Positions 25,381-36,791 are shown, counted from the stretch's first letter. The stretch is DNA of 64,000 nucleotides from Climacium dendroides (GCA_950106755.1 OX467086.1:12294001-12358000); one strand, 5' to 3'. Notes: generated from the letters alone by a model not told the origin. Translations and numbers: made by a program.

Positions 25381-26008
25381 TTGGTGGCTTCTTTGGGTGG
25401 AAATGGAAAATTTTAAAAATTTTAAATTTAAAAAAAAAATCTAATTAATTTCAACTAAGTAGAAAAAGTTCAAATTCTAGTACACAAAATTAATGTATCA
25501 TAATAGTAGGAAGAAACTATTGACATGACAAAATTTTAATTTGGCACATTGTGACACATTTATAGAAACTCACCTGTCAACATTGGGTTCACTTGCACTT
25601 TAGTTTAGGGCTTGTTCTAGGTGTCCATAAACGACCCATGTTACATTTGAATGCACTAACCTTACTGCATGGTGAATAGAAACCTTACATTACCAACAAA
25701 AAAAAAGGCCTCCAAATAGGATGCACCCAAGTGAGAAAAATGGGTCAATTATCAGAGTTAATTGTAATGGTCTCCCTCGTTTGTACTCAAATTGTTAGAA
25801 GAAGGCTTAGGATATAGTAGTAGAAGAAAGCTAAGTAATTGGTGATGTGTGCAATGTGAATCACGTCCAGAAGTAGATCTAAGTTCATTCCTAAGACCCT
25901 CTATAAGAACACTATTTCCACCAACCAACAGAAATGAAAACATAGCTTGAGCATAACAATAGAAATGAGAAATAGTACACAGAAACACAACATCCAACTG
26001 ATGTCGCT
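25381..26008. other. 3' side of the phosphatase gene and AT-rich intergenic DNA
   Basis: Probably contains the 3' UTR of the minus-strand gene ending at 26009. No other feature was seen. Confidence 0.4.
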
Positions 26009-26818
26009 CTATTGCCCCGGGAAGTACGCTTTCGAGCAGCCCGGAAAGTCCGTCCTCCCGAACGGCTGTCCAATTCCTTGCTTGTCCACCAGCACAATCG
26101 ACCTCATTTCGCAATTCCCATACCCCTCCTGCAACTCCTTCTTCACCTGGTTCGACACATCTTCCCCGAACAGCCTCGTGAACTCCCAAATGAACCCACT
26201 GTGCGCCACCACGGCGATCCTCTGCTCCGTTTGATTCAGCAGCCAATTCGCAAACGCCCCTGCTCGGTACTGAACCTCCTCCGCGCTTTCCCTCTTGTCC
26301 ACTTTCCAATGCACGTCCTCATCATGCACGATGTCAGAGAAGTCGATCGCTGGGTACTGGGATTGCAATTGCGAGATGGGTCGACGTCGATCACAAGGGT
26401 GCTCCCCGATGCACTCGCGGCACCATTCGATCGCTTGGAACTTGGGGCAGCCCTCAGAAGAGATGCCTGGGCGTCGGCCTGCGACGTTGGAGAGCATGAG
26501 GGCGTTGAATTGGGACTCGGAGGGGCGGAGAGAGTTCCCGGAGCCGAAGATGGCGATGGCGGTTTGGATGGCGCGGGAGAGGGGGGAGGTGACGACGAGT
26601 TGGGGGTGGATGGAGTTGGTGTTGGCGATGTGCTCGCGGACGTATTGGGCTTGCTTCCAGCCGAGGTCGGTTAAGGGGGCGTCGAAGTAGGCTTCGTCGG
26701 AGTAGACGTTAGCGGTGGGGAAATCGTCGCGGGCTTTGTTGTGGGTGGCTTGACCGTGGCGGATGAGGTGGATGAGCTTGCAGCGGGCCATGGGGTAGGC
26801 GCCAGAGGGTTTCGGCAT
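26009..26818 (-). CDS. Phosphoglycerate mutase-like histidine phosphatase, intronless, 269 aa
   Basis: The ATG at 26818 opens MPKPSGAYPMARCKLIHLIRHGQATHN. The RHG motif (residues about 20-22) carries the His that is phosphorylated in histidine phosphatase superfamily enzymes. LVVTSPLSRAIQTA supplies the second Arg, ECIGEHPCDRRRPI and DEDVHWK follow, and VVAHSGFI supplies the second catalytic His. This order matches the plant phosphoglycerate-mutase-like proteins of the Arabidopsis At2g17280 type, which are of similar length and cytosolic. They are not the glycolytic enzyme, and their substrate is uncertain. The upstream in-frame GTG at 26839 was rejected as start in favour of the first ATG. 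The coding sequence is distinctly GC-richer than its surroundings and has no intron. Confidence 0.92.
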   Translation of the reverse strand: MPKPSGAYPMARCKLIHLIRHGQATHNKARDDFPTANVYSDEAYFDAPLTDLGWKQAQYVREHIANTNSIHPQLVVTSPLSRAIQTAIAIFGSGNSLRPSESQFNALMLSNVAGRRPGISSEGCPKFQAIEWCRECIGEHPCDRRRPISQLQSQYPAIDFSDIVHDEDVHWKVDKRESAEEVQYRAGAFANWLLNQTEQRIAVVAHSGFIWEFTRLFGEDVSNQVKKELQEGYGNCEMRSIVLVDKQGIGQPFGRTDFPGCSKAYFPGQ

Positions 26819-26824
26819 TTGGAT

Positions 26825-27412
26825 GGGCGGGTGACACACTCACTTACAATTTCAAAGATCGCCCATGTGATTGGCCGAACCACAAGTGATTTCTCCAAAC
26901 CCTAATCCATGGAAGACCCTAATCCACCGATCTCCATTCCGCGTAATAGTTTTAATTTGTGATAGATTCAAAGTTATGGTTCTGGATTTTTACCTTCGTG
27001 ACATCACTGACGTGCACGGCGGACAAAGCTCCTTCCGATTCTTGCGAAGCATTCCTGCATGCATCAAAGCCTGGAAGTAGATTCGGACTCTGCTTTACAT
27101 TGATGTGGGGGTGCCCCCACGTTCGTCACTCATTTACAGTTTGAGACATCTCCCATGTGATTGATCTTCACTCGATCGACCGAACCACAAGGGAGTTTTC
27201 CGAACCCTAATTTCTCCCAAATCCTAGTTCATGGGGAGCCTAATTCACCAATTCGCGCGTAATAGGGGTATTTGGTAATAAGTTGGAAGTCATGGTTCCA
27301 GATTTTTACCTTTTATGATACCATTGACCTGCACGTCAGGCGAAGCTTTTCTGCCGATTAATGCAGCAAAGCCTGGAAGTAGACTGGGAGACGGTCTTGC
27401 ATTGAGGACACC
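26825..27412 (-). repeat. Tandem duplication in the upstream region of the phosphatase gene
   Basis: Two diverged units of about 280 bp, 26836-27110 and 27126-27412, lie directly upstream of the gene. Shared blocks, in order, are CCCATGTGATTG, GAACCACAAG, CCGAACCCTAAT or CCAAACCCTAAT, CGCGTAATAG, TGGTTC(T/C)(G/A)GATTTTTACCTT, GACGTGCACG or GACCTGCACG, and AGCCTGGAAGTAGA. The promoter-proximal unit abuts the ATG. The promoter or 5' UTR has therefore been duplicated, possibly duplicating regulatory sites. Confidence 0.75.
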
Positions 27413-28414
27413 CCTTCAGAGTGAAGAGGTGTCAATGTTTATGTGATTGATACACTTTCATGTAGTTTACTTTGTACACCTCTTCGATTAGTGTTGCCAA
27501 TTTAGAAATTTAGTACTATAAACAAGAGACGATTTCGCCTTCACAATAATTGAGAGCAAGATCTTCGAGGCCAAACTGAACCTTGAGTTCATAGTCGTAG
27601 TGTCAGTCTTGTAGGGAGGTCTGTCCATTCGACAGTGTTGCAAGCCTTGAAATCAAATTGCAATAGTGTCCTAGAATAATGTAATTTAATCATGAGGATT
27701 TTTTTTTTAAATGACACGAATTATAGTCATGAGAATTTTCCCAAATCAAAGTGACCATTGTCTCCATAACCAAAATAAAAGGTTGACCTGTGAATATTGA
27801 GAAGAATTCGTGTACAATACTACAATGGAGAGTCCAAGCTAATTTCAGCTTGGACTGGTGAGAATGCTACCTGAACAATAGCCTGCCTGGAGAACTGAAC
27901 TGAAAGTAACCTGAGCAAATGTAGCCTCGAATGTAGCCAGCCGCCTTCCTCATCAACACATTTTATTGTATTTAAATTTTTGACTTACATAAAGGATTCA
28001 GTTGTTTATTATAAAGATGCCAAACAAGGGGTCTGCATTTTTTTTATTTTTTTTTAGATTTGGCACTTTCATTTCAAAAGCGAGAAAAATAGTATGGAGT
28101 ACAACACCAACGCCACCCCGAAAGAAGACCTGCATTTTCGTTAAATTGACATTTTCAAATGTCGATGCCCAGATTATAATTATCATCAACTGAAAGGTAA
28201 CTATTGCTTTTGCGATTGAACAGCGGTGCCTCACATCGGACTATCATAAGCTCATATCATTAAATGATCTCTCCTTTCTGCCAAGAAGTTAAATATAAAA
28301 TGAACCTGAAGTGAGCGGGTGAAGTGCATGGAGACACGGACGAGCCGACGAGATCTGTGCTTCTATTTCAAACACTAAAAAGTTCGCAGCACGGGGAGTC
28401 TGAGTGGTACATTA
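27413..28414. other. Intergenic DNA
   Basis: No gene is recognised. Short open frames around 28000-28230 on both strands are shadows of A/T-rich sequence. Confidence 0.45.
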
Positions 28415-28472
28415 TTATTATTTTTTTGACACAAATAAAGGAGACCTTTACTGCAAGAGAAAAAAAGTAAGT
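28415..28472 (-). mobile_element. Short retroposed element, 3' end, minus strand
   Basis: On the minus strand this reads TTTTTCTCTTGCAGTAAAGG, then TCTCCTTTATTTGTGTCAAA and an A-rich/TAA-repeat tail. It is closely similar to the 3' half of the element at 28743-28831, in the opposite orientation. The 5' boundary is uncertain. Confidence 0.55.
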
Positions 28473-28742
28473 TATTCAATTTCTGTGCAAGATTCCGATC
28501 TTTTTAAATTACACGTTTTCGAATTAAATTCAAGGACTGAGAACGCGCAATTTCATTTGGTCATACACTAGAAATAGAAGTAAAATTGGAGCACACCAAG
28601 CTTTCTACAGCTCATGAGAACGTACTGTACTGTACAGTGGAATGCATTCAATTGAATATATACAACAACAGTACCGGTAAGTTATTTACTGTTCGAGAAC
28701 AACCTTTGACCGTTGAGTGATGTTGTAAAACTCAAGAGCACT

Positions 28743-28831
28743 TTGCTTCTGTTGCTCCCCAGGCCGCTTGCGGCTGGGGTTTCTGTTCTCTTTTTCTTGC
28801 AGTAAAAGAATTCTTTGCTTGTGTCAAAACA
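28743..28831 (+). mobile_element. 89-bp retroposed element with perfect 16-bp target duplication
   Basis: AAAACTCAAGAGCACT occurs at 28727-28742 and again at 28832-28847, exactly flanking the element. The element contains the hairpin CCCCAGGCCGC-TT-GCGGCTGGGG, a pyrimidine run (TTCTGTTCTCTTTTTCTTGC), AGTAAAAGAATTCTTTGC and the tail TTGTGTCAAAACA. A long exact duplication with an A-rich 3' end indicates insertion by target-primed reverse transcription, as for LINEs and SINEs. The short length means either a severely 5'-truncated LINE or a SINE sharing a LINE tail. Confidence 0.8.
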
Positions 28832-28949
28832 AAAACTCAAGAGCACTCACTGTCGACAAATGACGACGCCATTCTTCCAAATTCACATACACTACCCGCA
28901 ATCCGCCACTTTTGCTACTGCACCCAGTTATTAGTTATTTTCATTACTA

Positions 28950-29170
28950 GATTGGGCCAAATTTTCATATTTTTAGTTGGTAAGTGAAAGGAAGTTCCAA
29001 CGCACCAAAGAACTCAACATTTGGATGCCATATGCAAAAGTTATGAAGGGTCAAAGTCTTTTATGGTAGAGGTTCTAAAATTGTTTTTTCAACATATGTG
29101 CATATTGGTTTTGGAGATGTATAGTACATAGAGTGATGATGATGGTTTTAGGTAGGGTGCGATTTTAGAT
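28950..29170 (-). repeat. Dispersed repeat (partner at 55.13-55.35 kb)
   Basis: The reverse complement of this stretch aligns with about 55135-55345. Shared blocks include CATCATCACTC, CATCTCCAAAACCAATATG, ACATATGTTGAA and GCACATATG-type sequence, CATAACTTTTGCATA, and CCTTCTTTCACTTGCCAA against TTCCTTTCACTTACCAA. The end of both copies contains an AGGTAGG motif. It is non-coding. Confidence 0.55.
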
Positions 29171-31258
29171 GTACCCACCTCACTGATAACCATGATAATC
29201 AGTTGTTTAGATAAGAAAGATATGTCGGCCTTGGAAGGATAATGTGTCAATTGGGAAGAGTTCTATTAACTATGTGTGCTTGTATGTGAATTATTTATGT
29301 GTGATTGTATGCATGTCAACAAAAGAGCATTTTGAAATCTTATTTGCAATCAAAGGTTTCAAATTATTGTATAAAGGGAAAGAAATACATGATTAAACCA
29401 ACTACAAAAAATACATGATTTTACATTTATCTTGGCAAGGTGAAATTTTTGAAGTCATGATGATACAAAATAACAAGATGGGTGCGGAAGCAAGATGTCT
29501 TCTCAAAATTGAAGATTGAAGCTAATGGTGTTAAGGGTGGCTTACACTCAAATGACTTATGGAGAAATCATCTTCAATAGAAACCAAAGGATCATGCCTC
29601 CAAGCATCCAATTTGAATCAGATAAAGCTTAATCTTGAAATGACAAACCTTCAACTATGAGCACTTCAAAATTCCTAACTCTTTATATTCTCATATTGTG
29701 ACTACTATACCTATGAATTTTTAAAAAAAAAATTTGCACTCAAAAATGAAATCATAACTCTCGTATAAAGATAATAGAACTTTTGTAAAAAATAAAAAAA
29801 TAAACATTGAAAATTTTTTGTATTAAATATAAAATTTGTTAAGAAAATCTTGAGTTTTGTTCATATATGTATATAATTGTGGATTAAACCATATAATTGT
29901 TCATACATTTACATACATTGTATCATTCTATAATTAATAAATTACTATACCTTGATGATAGGCCTAAAATTCTAATTGCAACAAAATATTCAAATTTAGG
30001 AGCTTTTTTGAAATATTCTAATTTAAGCAAAAACTAGAGTTGATAAATCTTATTACATTACTTGGGCAAAATTTTAGATTTATCTATTTTATGAAAAGAA
30101 ATTTAGATAAGGAGTAAGAAGTTGGAAGTATGTCAACCTCATTTTGAATAAGTCCCCTTTATGGAATCCCATTCACATTCCATGAATCAATCATGGCCTT
30201 CTTTAGAAAAGTTAGTAATATCATAATGAGGGAATTTCCAACCCCGTCTACTAGAAATAAATTCAAACAACTCCTATACCAAATTGGATGAAGAATGTCA
30301 TTTTTCTTTAATTCCTTACAACTCTCCAAAGTCATATAATAGGTTTCAATTACAATCCTTTTCATTGAAAAAATTTAAACATGCAACAAAAATTGTCCAC
30401 CTGGGTCTATTAACTCCTAAATGCCCAAGGCCTTTTTTGAGCTTCTTGGAATTTGCGTGGGAATTTGTTCTAAATTGAATAAAAAGCCAACATTTTAATA
30501 AGTTGTACCAATTTTTTTGAATTGTAACTATAAAATTTTAAACTAAACAAGTTAGAGATTACATAGGAAAAAAAATATCACTTATGGATTGAAAAAATAC
30601 AATGTTTGATCATAAGGGTGTTTAAACTTCAAAAATGATTTGAAGTCTTTCAATCCTCTTTTCATATGTCAAATCTAATAAAATGGTCACCAAAAAAATA
30701 TGAGGATAAAGAGCCTAACATGCATAACTCTAATTAATCTATGGCTTCTCAAAATCTATTCTACAATATTTTAAAATGAATTTCTGATGTGATTTTTTCT
30801 CCAAGATTTAGTGTATTTGAAGCTCATTTCCAAGAGCCTTCAATAATATGGAAAGTCAAGATTGTAATGGACACCCTTGTATAAAATCTTGAATAAAAAA
30901 AACTTTTATAGCTATACCACCAAAGTGATTTGTCCAACCATAATCAATCATATTCAAAATTGGATTTTTGATGCTAAAATTAGACTTTAAAAGAATTTTT
31001 CAGAAAGATAAAGTACTACAGATACCAACTTGGTTAGGTTTTATTTAACTTTAAAAAATTGTCAACACCAAAATAAAGTAGACCTTGGGCATTTAAATGT
31101 TAAGAAAAATAAAGTACTTGGGATTGAGTGGTGCAAGATGAGTGAATGTCTATCTCAAACCTATAAGAGGCCTACATAAAATATTCAATTTCTACACGAT
31201 TTTTGTTGTAGATAGAAGGACTGTTGTTTCAATACTTTAGCACCAATGCTTCCCATAA
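29171..31258. other. Long AT-rich intergenic tract
   Basis: No gene is recognised on either strand. The sequence is heavily A/T with short open frames only. Confidence 0.5.
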
Positions 31259-31262
31259 TTAA

Positions 31263-32163
31263 CCCCTAAAGCCCTGAGGGTGTTTTTTTGTCAAAAACCA
31301 CTTAAAACTACGACTTCTATTGCGTTCACCTAAGAAAACCAAAGAAATATGTTTTTTCAAAATCCAGCCATATGATCTTGTACTTAACTTGTTTGAAAAC
31401 ATGTAATAAAAATTTCATCGAATTTGACAGCATAGATTGCAAAATATTTGCATCCAAAGTGAAGAAAACAAGTTTTTTTGCAACTTGCTTGACTAGATTT
31501 TTTGCCTTTGAATCTTTTTAACTAAAATTTTACACTATTAATTTTGATTTTCTAAGTTTTTATGTTGAATAGTTGAGTTGGGAATCTAAGGAAAAAAATT
31601 CAACAAAAAAACACTTCATTTTTAGTCATTAAAAAATTATTAAGTAGAAATAGGTTAAACATTGAAGGAAAAACTAAATCATTAATAGCTTTAAGATGGA
31701 ATTGACATTTGATAATTCCAATGGTGAAATTGTTCTAGAAAGCAAACCTAACCTTGTCTAAATTTTTTTTGGGGAAAATTGTAAAAATTGCATTCACAAA
31801 TGAATCCTATCAGTTATTTTTTCAAGAAGATGCTTAGATTGCCCATAAATCTAAGATTGTCCATAACTTTCTCATAACTAGTCCAAATAGAATGAATCAA
31901 AGCTTCAAATGTAGACAAAAATATAAAATTTTAGGAAAAAATATTTTTACTTTTTCTGATTTTTTTGTGCTACCCGTTGACTTCTGTTTTCTACCATAAC
32001 TTTTTCTTCTAGGCACTGATTGAAACAAAAATTATATATTCACAAAGCTCTCAGCAAACTCCACAATCTCAAAAAATCTCAAAAACATTCACTTCAAATT
32101 GAGACAATAGGAACCTACCCAGACCCAAATTGTCCTCCGAGGGGACAAACGGTCCTTTAGGAG
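31263..32163 (+). mobile_element. TTAA-bounded non-autonomous element, copy 2
   Basis: TTAA flanks at 31259-31262 and 32164-32167; ends CCCCTAAAGCCC and GGTCCTTTAGGAG. This is the best match to copy 1, with long shared stretches such as TTGCGTTCACCTAAGAAAAC and GAATGAATCAAAGCTTCAAA. No protein-coding frame. Confidence 0.7.
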
Positions 32164-32167
32164 TTAA

Positions 32168-32815
32168 TCCATTGCAAAATAGTCAAACATTGTGTGTAAG
32201 CTAAATTTTTCATATAAATTGTGTTGAAATATCAATCTTATATTTTTATGACATGACATTAATTAGGAATTGTCAATCATTTTGAAAATTTTCATTTTGT
32301 TTCATAGAAGCTAAATTTATCCTATTCATAATTGATATATAGAAACTTGATACTTTTTATTTGTAAAAAAATGATTTTTCTATTGACATTATTTTTTTGG
32401 TAAATTCGGATGGAAAAATCAAATAATTGTAATTTTCTAAAATAAAATTTAGAAATAAAAGTATATTCATTATTGTGTGTGCATGTATATATATATTCAA
32501 ATAATCTAGGATTTTTACCATTAATGAAGGTTAGAATGAAAAATAAAGTTTTATAATTTAAATTAAATCAACATTTTAAAGGAAGAAAATTTGAATAAAA
32601 ACACACAATATGGTGTAACATGAATTTTGACACTTGGAGCTTCCAATTGCAATAATTCTTTCAATCTTATCATTTTTCCAAAGTATTAAAATGGAATTAA
32701 ACTAAAAAATTTCAATCTTAAATTTTCTTAGTTTAAAACATACACCAATAATGGATATTTTGAAAGTTACAATTAGGGTTGACCAATGCACATTCACTCT
32801 TGGGATGCACAGACC
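32168..32815. other. AT-rich spacer between inverted TTAA-element copies
   Basis: Copies 2 and 3 of the TTAA family lie on either side in opposite orientation. The spacer has no recognisable feature. Confidence 0.45.
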
Positions 32816-32819
32816 TTAA

Positions 32820-33738
32820 TCCCTAAACTTCCAAAGTCCCTAGGAGAAACTCTTGGGATTTTGGGTACGCTTGTGTGATTTCAATTTTTGATGAGATTTT
32901 TTGAAATTCTTTTTGAAGATAGAAAATCATATAAGCTTTTTAGAAATATAATTTTTATTTCAATCAGTGCTTGGAAACAAAAGTTATGCCACCGTGAGTT
33001 GAAAAAGCAGCTTCAAGGGTAGTCCCAAAACCCCCTCAAAAACTGAATTTTTTTAATTTTTAATTTTTTCCTCAAAGATTATATTTTTTCTACATTTGAA
33101 GCTTTGATTCATTCTATTTGGACTAGCAATGAGAAAGTTATGGACAATCTTATTTTTTCAGGCAATCTAAGCATCTTCTTGAAAAATAACTTGTAGAATC
33201 CATTTTTTAATGCAATTTTACACTTTTTCAAAACAATTTGTTGGTAAAGGTTAAGTTTTCTTGCTATAACAATCTCACCGTTGGGATTATTGTGTTTCAA
33301 TTCCATCTTAGAGCTAATTATGGTTTAGTTATCCCTTCAAACTTGAATCTACTTCTACTTTACAATTTTTAATGGATGAAAGTTGAGTATTTTTTGTTGA
33401 ATTCTTTTTCCTAGATTCTCAACTCAATTCTCCAAGATAAAGAATTATAAAATCAAAATCAATAGAGCAAAATTTTTAAGTTAAGATGATTCAAAGCCAA
33501 AAAATTTAGCCAATCAAGGAGTAAAAAACACTTGTTTTCTTCACTTTAAATGCAAATATCTTACAATCCACACGATCAAGTTTTCTGAAATTTTTTCCAC
33601 TCATTCTTATACTAATGCAATACAAGATCCTAAGGTTAGATGTGTAAAAAAAATAATTTAAAAAGTTCTTTGTTCTTTGCAATAGAAATGGTAGTTTTGA
33701 GTAGGTTTAGATGGAAAAAGGCCTTGGGACTTTAGGAG
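32820..33738 (-). mobile_element. TTAA-bounded non-autonomous element, copy 3 (inverted)
   Basis: TTAA lies at 32816-32819. The other flank is TTCA (33739-33742), one change from TTAA. The minus strand carries the same internal blocks as copies 1 and 2, for example the reverse complement of TCATTCTATTTGGACTAG at about 33109-33126. The next element starts immediately at the right border. Confidence 0.65.
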
Positions 33739-33740
33739 TT

Positions 33741-34143
33741 CAAGTAGTTGATCCATTTCCAACCACTTAAGTAATTAGGCATATTTGGAGCAAAGATTGT
33801 TTAAGAGCAAAAAATTTCCCATGTATTAAAATAGAATTTGGAAGGATTGTATATTTTTCCAAAATTTTATTATATAAAAAATTATAATTATCATGGATTT
33901 TTTAGTGAAAGATTTTCTTTGACTTGCAATGGTGATGCAAACCTTTCAATTTTTGTCCATAGACTGATTGCAAAATCGACCAAGGATTGGTTACAACATT
34001 GATAGCCTTACATCCAATCATAATGTGCCACAATTGCTCCTCAAACTCCAGCACAACTTCAGCAAAAGAAAGCACAGCTTGACGGAAAGAAAGTAGCCTA
34101 TAGATTGGAAATGGGGTGATGGTTGGAAATGGGTTGGCTACCA
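33741..34143 (-). mobile_element. MITE family N, copy N1
   Basis: The ends are imperfect inverted repeats around GTAGTTGATCCATTTCCAAC (left, plus strand) and GTTGGAAATGGGTTGGCTAC (right). The interior is shared with N2 (34634-35015, inverted) and N3 (about 48526-50515). The minus-strand frame 34144-33902 stays open and is about three-quarters identical to the corresponding frame in N2, but it matches no family I know. Confidence 0.65.
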
Positions 34144-34633
34144 TAAGTACCCCTTTCTACGATGATGATCGGCCACTTCCAATTTTGCATTGTTTAAAAT
34201 TTCAAAACCTTGAATTGATGAACAACGTAATGACAAATCATTGATGGTTGTACTTGTGATTTCCCCTCTCCTCCCCCCCCATTTGTCTTGATGTTCAGCA
34301 GCAAGTGAACAAAGTTAAGGTCCCACAATCACAGCTCATGAAAAATTTGGAAAATGGGTACAATCTACCAAGTGAAGTTGACCCAATACCACTTTCATCT
34401 TTTGACCAGGCTCTTGGTACCACTTCTGTCTTGGTCGCACCTTCTGCTGACTGTCCTTGCTTTGTAGTCGTGAAGCAATAAGAAGAAGAAGAGACAGTCA
34501 ATGAGCCTTCCTTTTGGAGTAGGGACGTCAGGACGTGTGAGCTTCTATGGGGAAAAAAAGAAGGAATGGGACCAAGGAGAACCCAACTAACCAAACCTCC
34601 TTGTCATCAACCATTGACTTGGATGACTTTATA
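34144..34633. other. Spacer between inverted N1 and N2
   Basis: A minus-strand frame at 34295-34594 (99 codons) is open. It shows no recognisable motif and I do not call it a gene. Confidence 0.35.
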
Positions 34634-35015
34634 GTAGCCGACCCATTTCTAACCATCACCCCATTTCCAATCTATAGGTTGTTTTTTTTACATGAAATTG
34701 TGGTGGAGTTCGAGGAGCAATTGTGGTACATTATGATTGGATGTAAGGCTATCAATATTGCAATCAATCCTTGGTCGATTTTGCAATCAGCCTATGGTCA
34801 AAAATTGAAAGGTTTGCATCACCATTATAGGTCAAATAGAATCTTTCATTAAAGAAATTCATAATAGTTATAATTTTTGTATATAATAAAATTTTGGAAA
34901 AATATACAATCCTTCCAAACTCTATTTTTAATACATGGAAAAAATTCCGCACTCAAAAACAGTTTGTTCCAAATATGTCTAGTTGTTTAAGTAGTTGGAA
35001 ATGGGTCAACTACCT
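34634..35015 (+). mobile_element. MITE family N, copy N2
   Basis: Left end GTAGCCGACCCATTTCTAAC, right end TAGTTGGAAATGGGTCAACT followed by ACCTTA. The right end reads CTACCT|TA, consistent with a TA target. It is the inverted partner of N1; together they could form a long hairpin in a read-through transcript. Confidence 0.65.
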
Positions 35016-35189
35016 TATTGTAGGAGAGAGTTTAACACAATTGACGGAAAAGGAAAAAGAAATGTAAAGACTCTTGTTGCAAATAAACTCTAGCATGATA
35101 CGTATCTTGGGTAGATAAAGGAACCAAGACATTAGTCGAGGAATTAATCAAGCAATCAATTGAGTGTTCTTGTTTTCAGGTCACATATA

Positions 35190-35593
35190 AGGTAGTAGGC
35201 TCTAAAACTACTAGTCTCCTTCAAATCATCTCTATTATTAGCTAGAGAATGAACATGAGGTGATCCTCAAATTGGCCATTTGAGCAAATCAATGAATTGA
35301 GAAAAAAATTGTATTTCTATTGCAAGAGCCAATCATTGTTTTTGATTTTTGCACATCTTTTTACAAGTTGCAAGTGGACACATTTTGGGAGATCTATAGT
35401 CACAAATAGGTGCCTATGCTCTAAATCTTTGAAAATTTATAAGTAATTAAAAAATGCTTGAAAATATATAAAACTACTTGTGTTAGGCTCCACATCTATT
35501 TTTCTTTCTCTGGAAAAATGATCTAAAAATATTTTTGGCCCCATGAGAAAGGCCAACCAACCTTTAAATGGATGGTTTCAGAGCATACTACCT
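35190..35593 (+). mobile_element. MITE family M, copy M1 (AAGGTAG ends)
   Basis: Ends AGGTAGTAGGCTCT and AGAGCATACTACCT, with TA on both sides (35188-35189, 35594-35595). About 400 bp, AT-rich interior containing TTGCAAGAGCCAATCA and TTTTGATTTTT. It is shared with M2 and M3. TA duplication and short inverted ends suggest a Tc1/mariner relationship; TAA-type Harbinger targets cannot be excluded. Confidence 0.65.
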
Positions 35594-35595
35594 TA

Positions 35596-36394
35596 GACCT
35601 ACAAAATGAGCTCTGTTTTCAACTATAGTTGCCTTTTCGAGCTTGGCATGTCAATCGGCTATTCACTATTTGTTGAAACTCGTCATCATCTTCAAATTAA
35701 AGTCATTCAAATGAATGGTGAAATTTTGATCGACCAGGAGATCAATCCAGGCAGGCGCTCATCTGGATTGAATGAACCTCAGATCCTAGTTCTCGGAGCT
35801 CTGGTTAAATTGGCGACATTCCATGAGGCAAAAACTGTGACACATATACATACATACATCTTCACAGAAACAAGTGTCTGGCCCAAAACTAGGAAAGATA
35901 TAAATTTTGATTTAGGCAGCCCAGCCTGAACCACACCAAAGTCGTGAAATTCAACTGATTTGACCAGAAATTGACTTTCTAAGCTTGATCTTCAGTCTTT
36001 GTCATAACTTTGAATTCTGCTCTGAAATACCGAAGCTGATTTCATTAACGAATTGGACCATTCTTACCCTGTTGCTAGCTATAGCTCATGTCACAACTGA
36101 GAGCAGGCTGGTGCTGAGATCGACAATACTAGCTGTAATCATAAATGTCATGGGATTCTGTCGCAACGACACGATTATAACTAGTGTTGATTCAACGAGC
36201 TTACAAGAGACACAGTTCTTACTCGGACTGTTGCAATGTTGTTTTAAGTGTTCTTCAAAATCAGTTTGCACTTGAATGGTTGAATTTATGAATGTATTTC
36301 TTAGATTAGTTTGATGGGGACCGACAGAGATGATTGCCTGAACTGGGTATGAGTGGATTTTTTTCGAGTTGGAGGCTTTTGATTCAATCCTGAC
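35596..36394. other. Intergenic DNA between MITEs
   Basis: Less AT-rich than its neighbours, with a 107-codon plus-strand frame (35606-35929) and a 150-codon minus-strand frame (36086-36538) that runs into M2. Neither shows a recognisable domain, so I do not call genes here. Confidence 0.35.
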
Positions 36395-36396
36395 TA

Positions 36397-36791
36397 AGGT
36401 AGGAGGCTCGAACTCCGCTTGGGCATTTTGAACTGCCCCTATAAATGGCATTGGAATGGATTGGAGGTGGTTCTTAAATTGACCTCCATAGTCATTGAAA
36501 AAATTAAGAAAAATATTATTCATTATTGCAAGAGCCAATCAATCTCCTTGCTTTTCCCATTTCTCTTTAGAAGTTGCAGTGAAAGACCTAGGATCATAAA
36601 TAGGGACCTACGACACTTCTTGTTTGAAAATTCATAACTAAATAAAAAATAATCCAAAAAATATGAAACAACTTGTCAATTCCTAGATGCCAATTCCTCT
36701 TGTCTTTCAAGGAAAATTTACTAAAAAATATTTTGAGAAGTTTCACCTGCCCAAAATTTGCTTAAGTGGTCAACTTATGAGCCTCCTACCT
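36397..36791 (+). mobile_element. MITE family M, copy M2
   Basis: Ends AGGTAGGAGGCTC and GAGCCTCCTACCT are perfect inverted repeats over 13 bp, flanked by TA (36395-36396, 36792-36793). The interior contains TTGCAAGAGCCAATCA, TAGGGACCTA, GAAAATTCATAACTAA and TTTGAGAAGTTTCACCT. Confidence 0.75.

Noticed and set aside
25758..26309. 183-codon minus-strand open frame
   Set aside because: It overlaps the phosphatase gene in another frame on the same strand, and the rest is AT-rich 3' flank.
26012..26674. 220-codon plus-strand open frame
   Set aside because: It is the antisense shadow of the GC-rich histidine phosphatase gene; its Arg/Pro/Val-rich translation is typical of reversed GC-rich codons.
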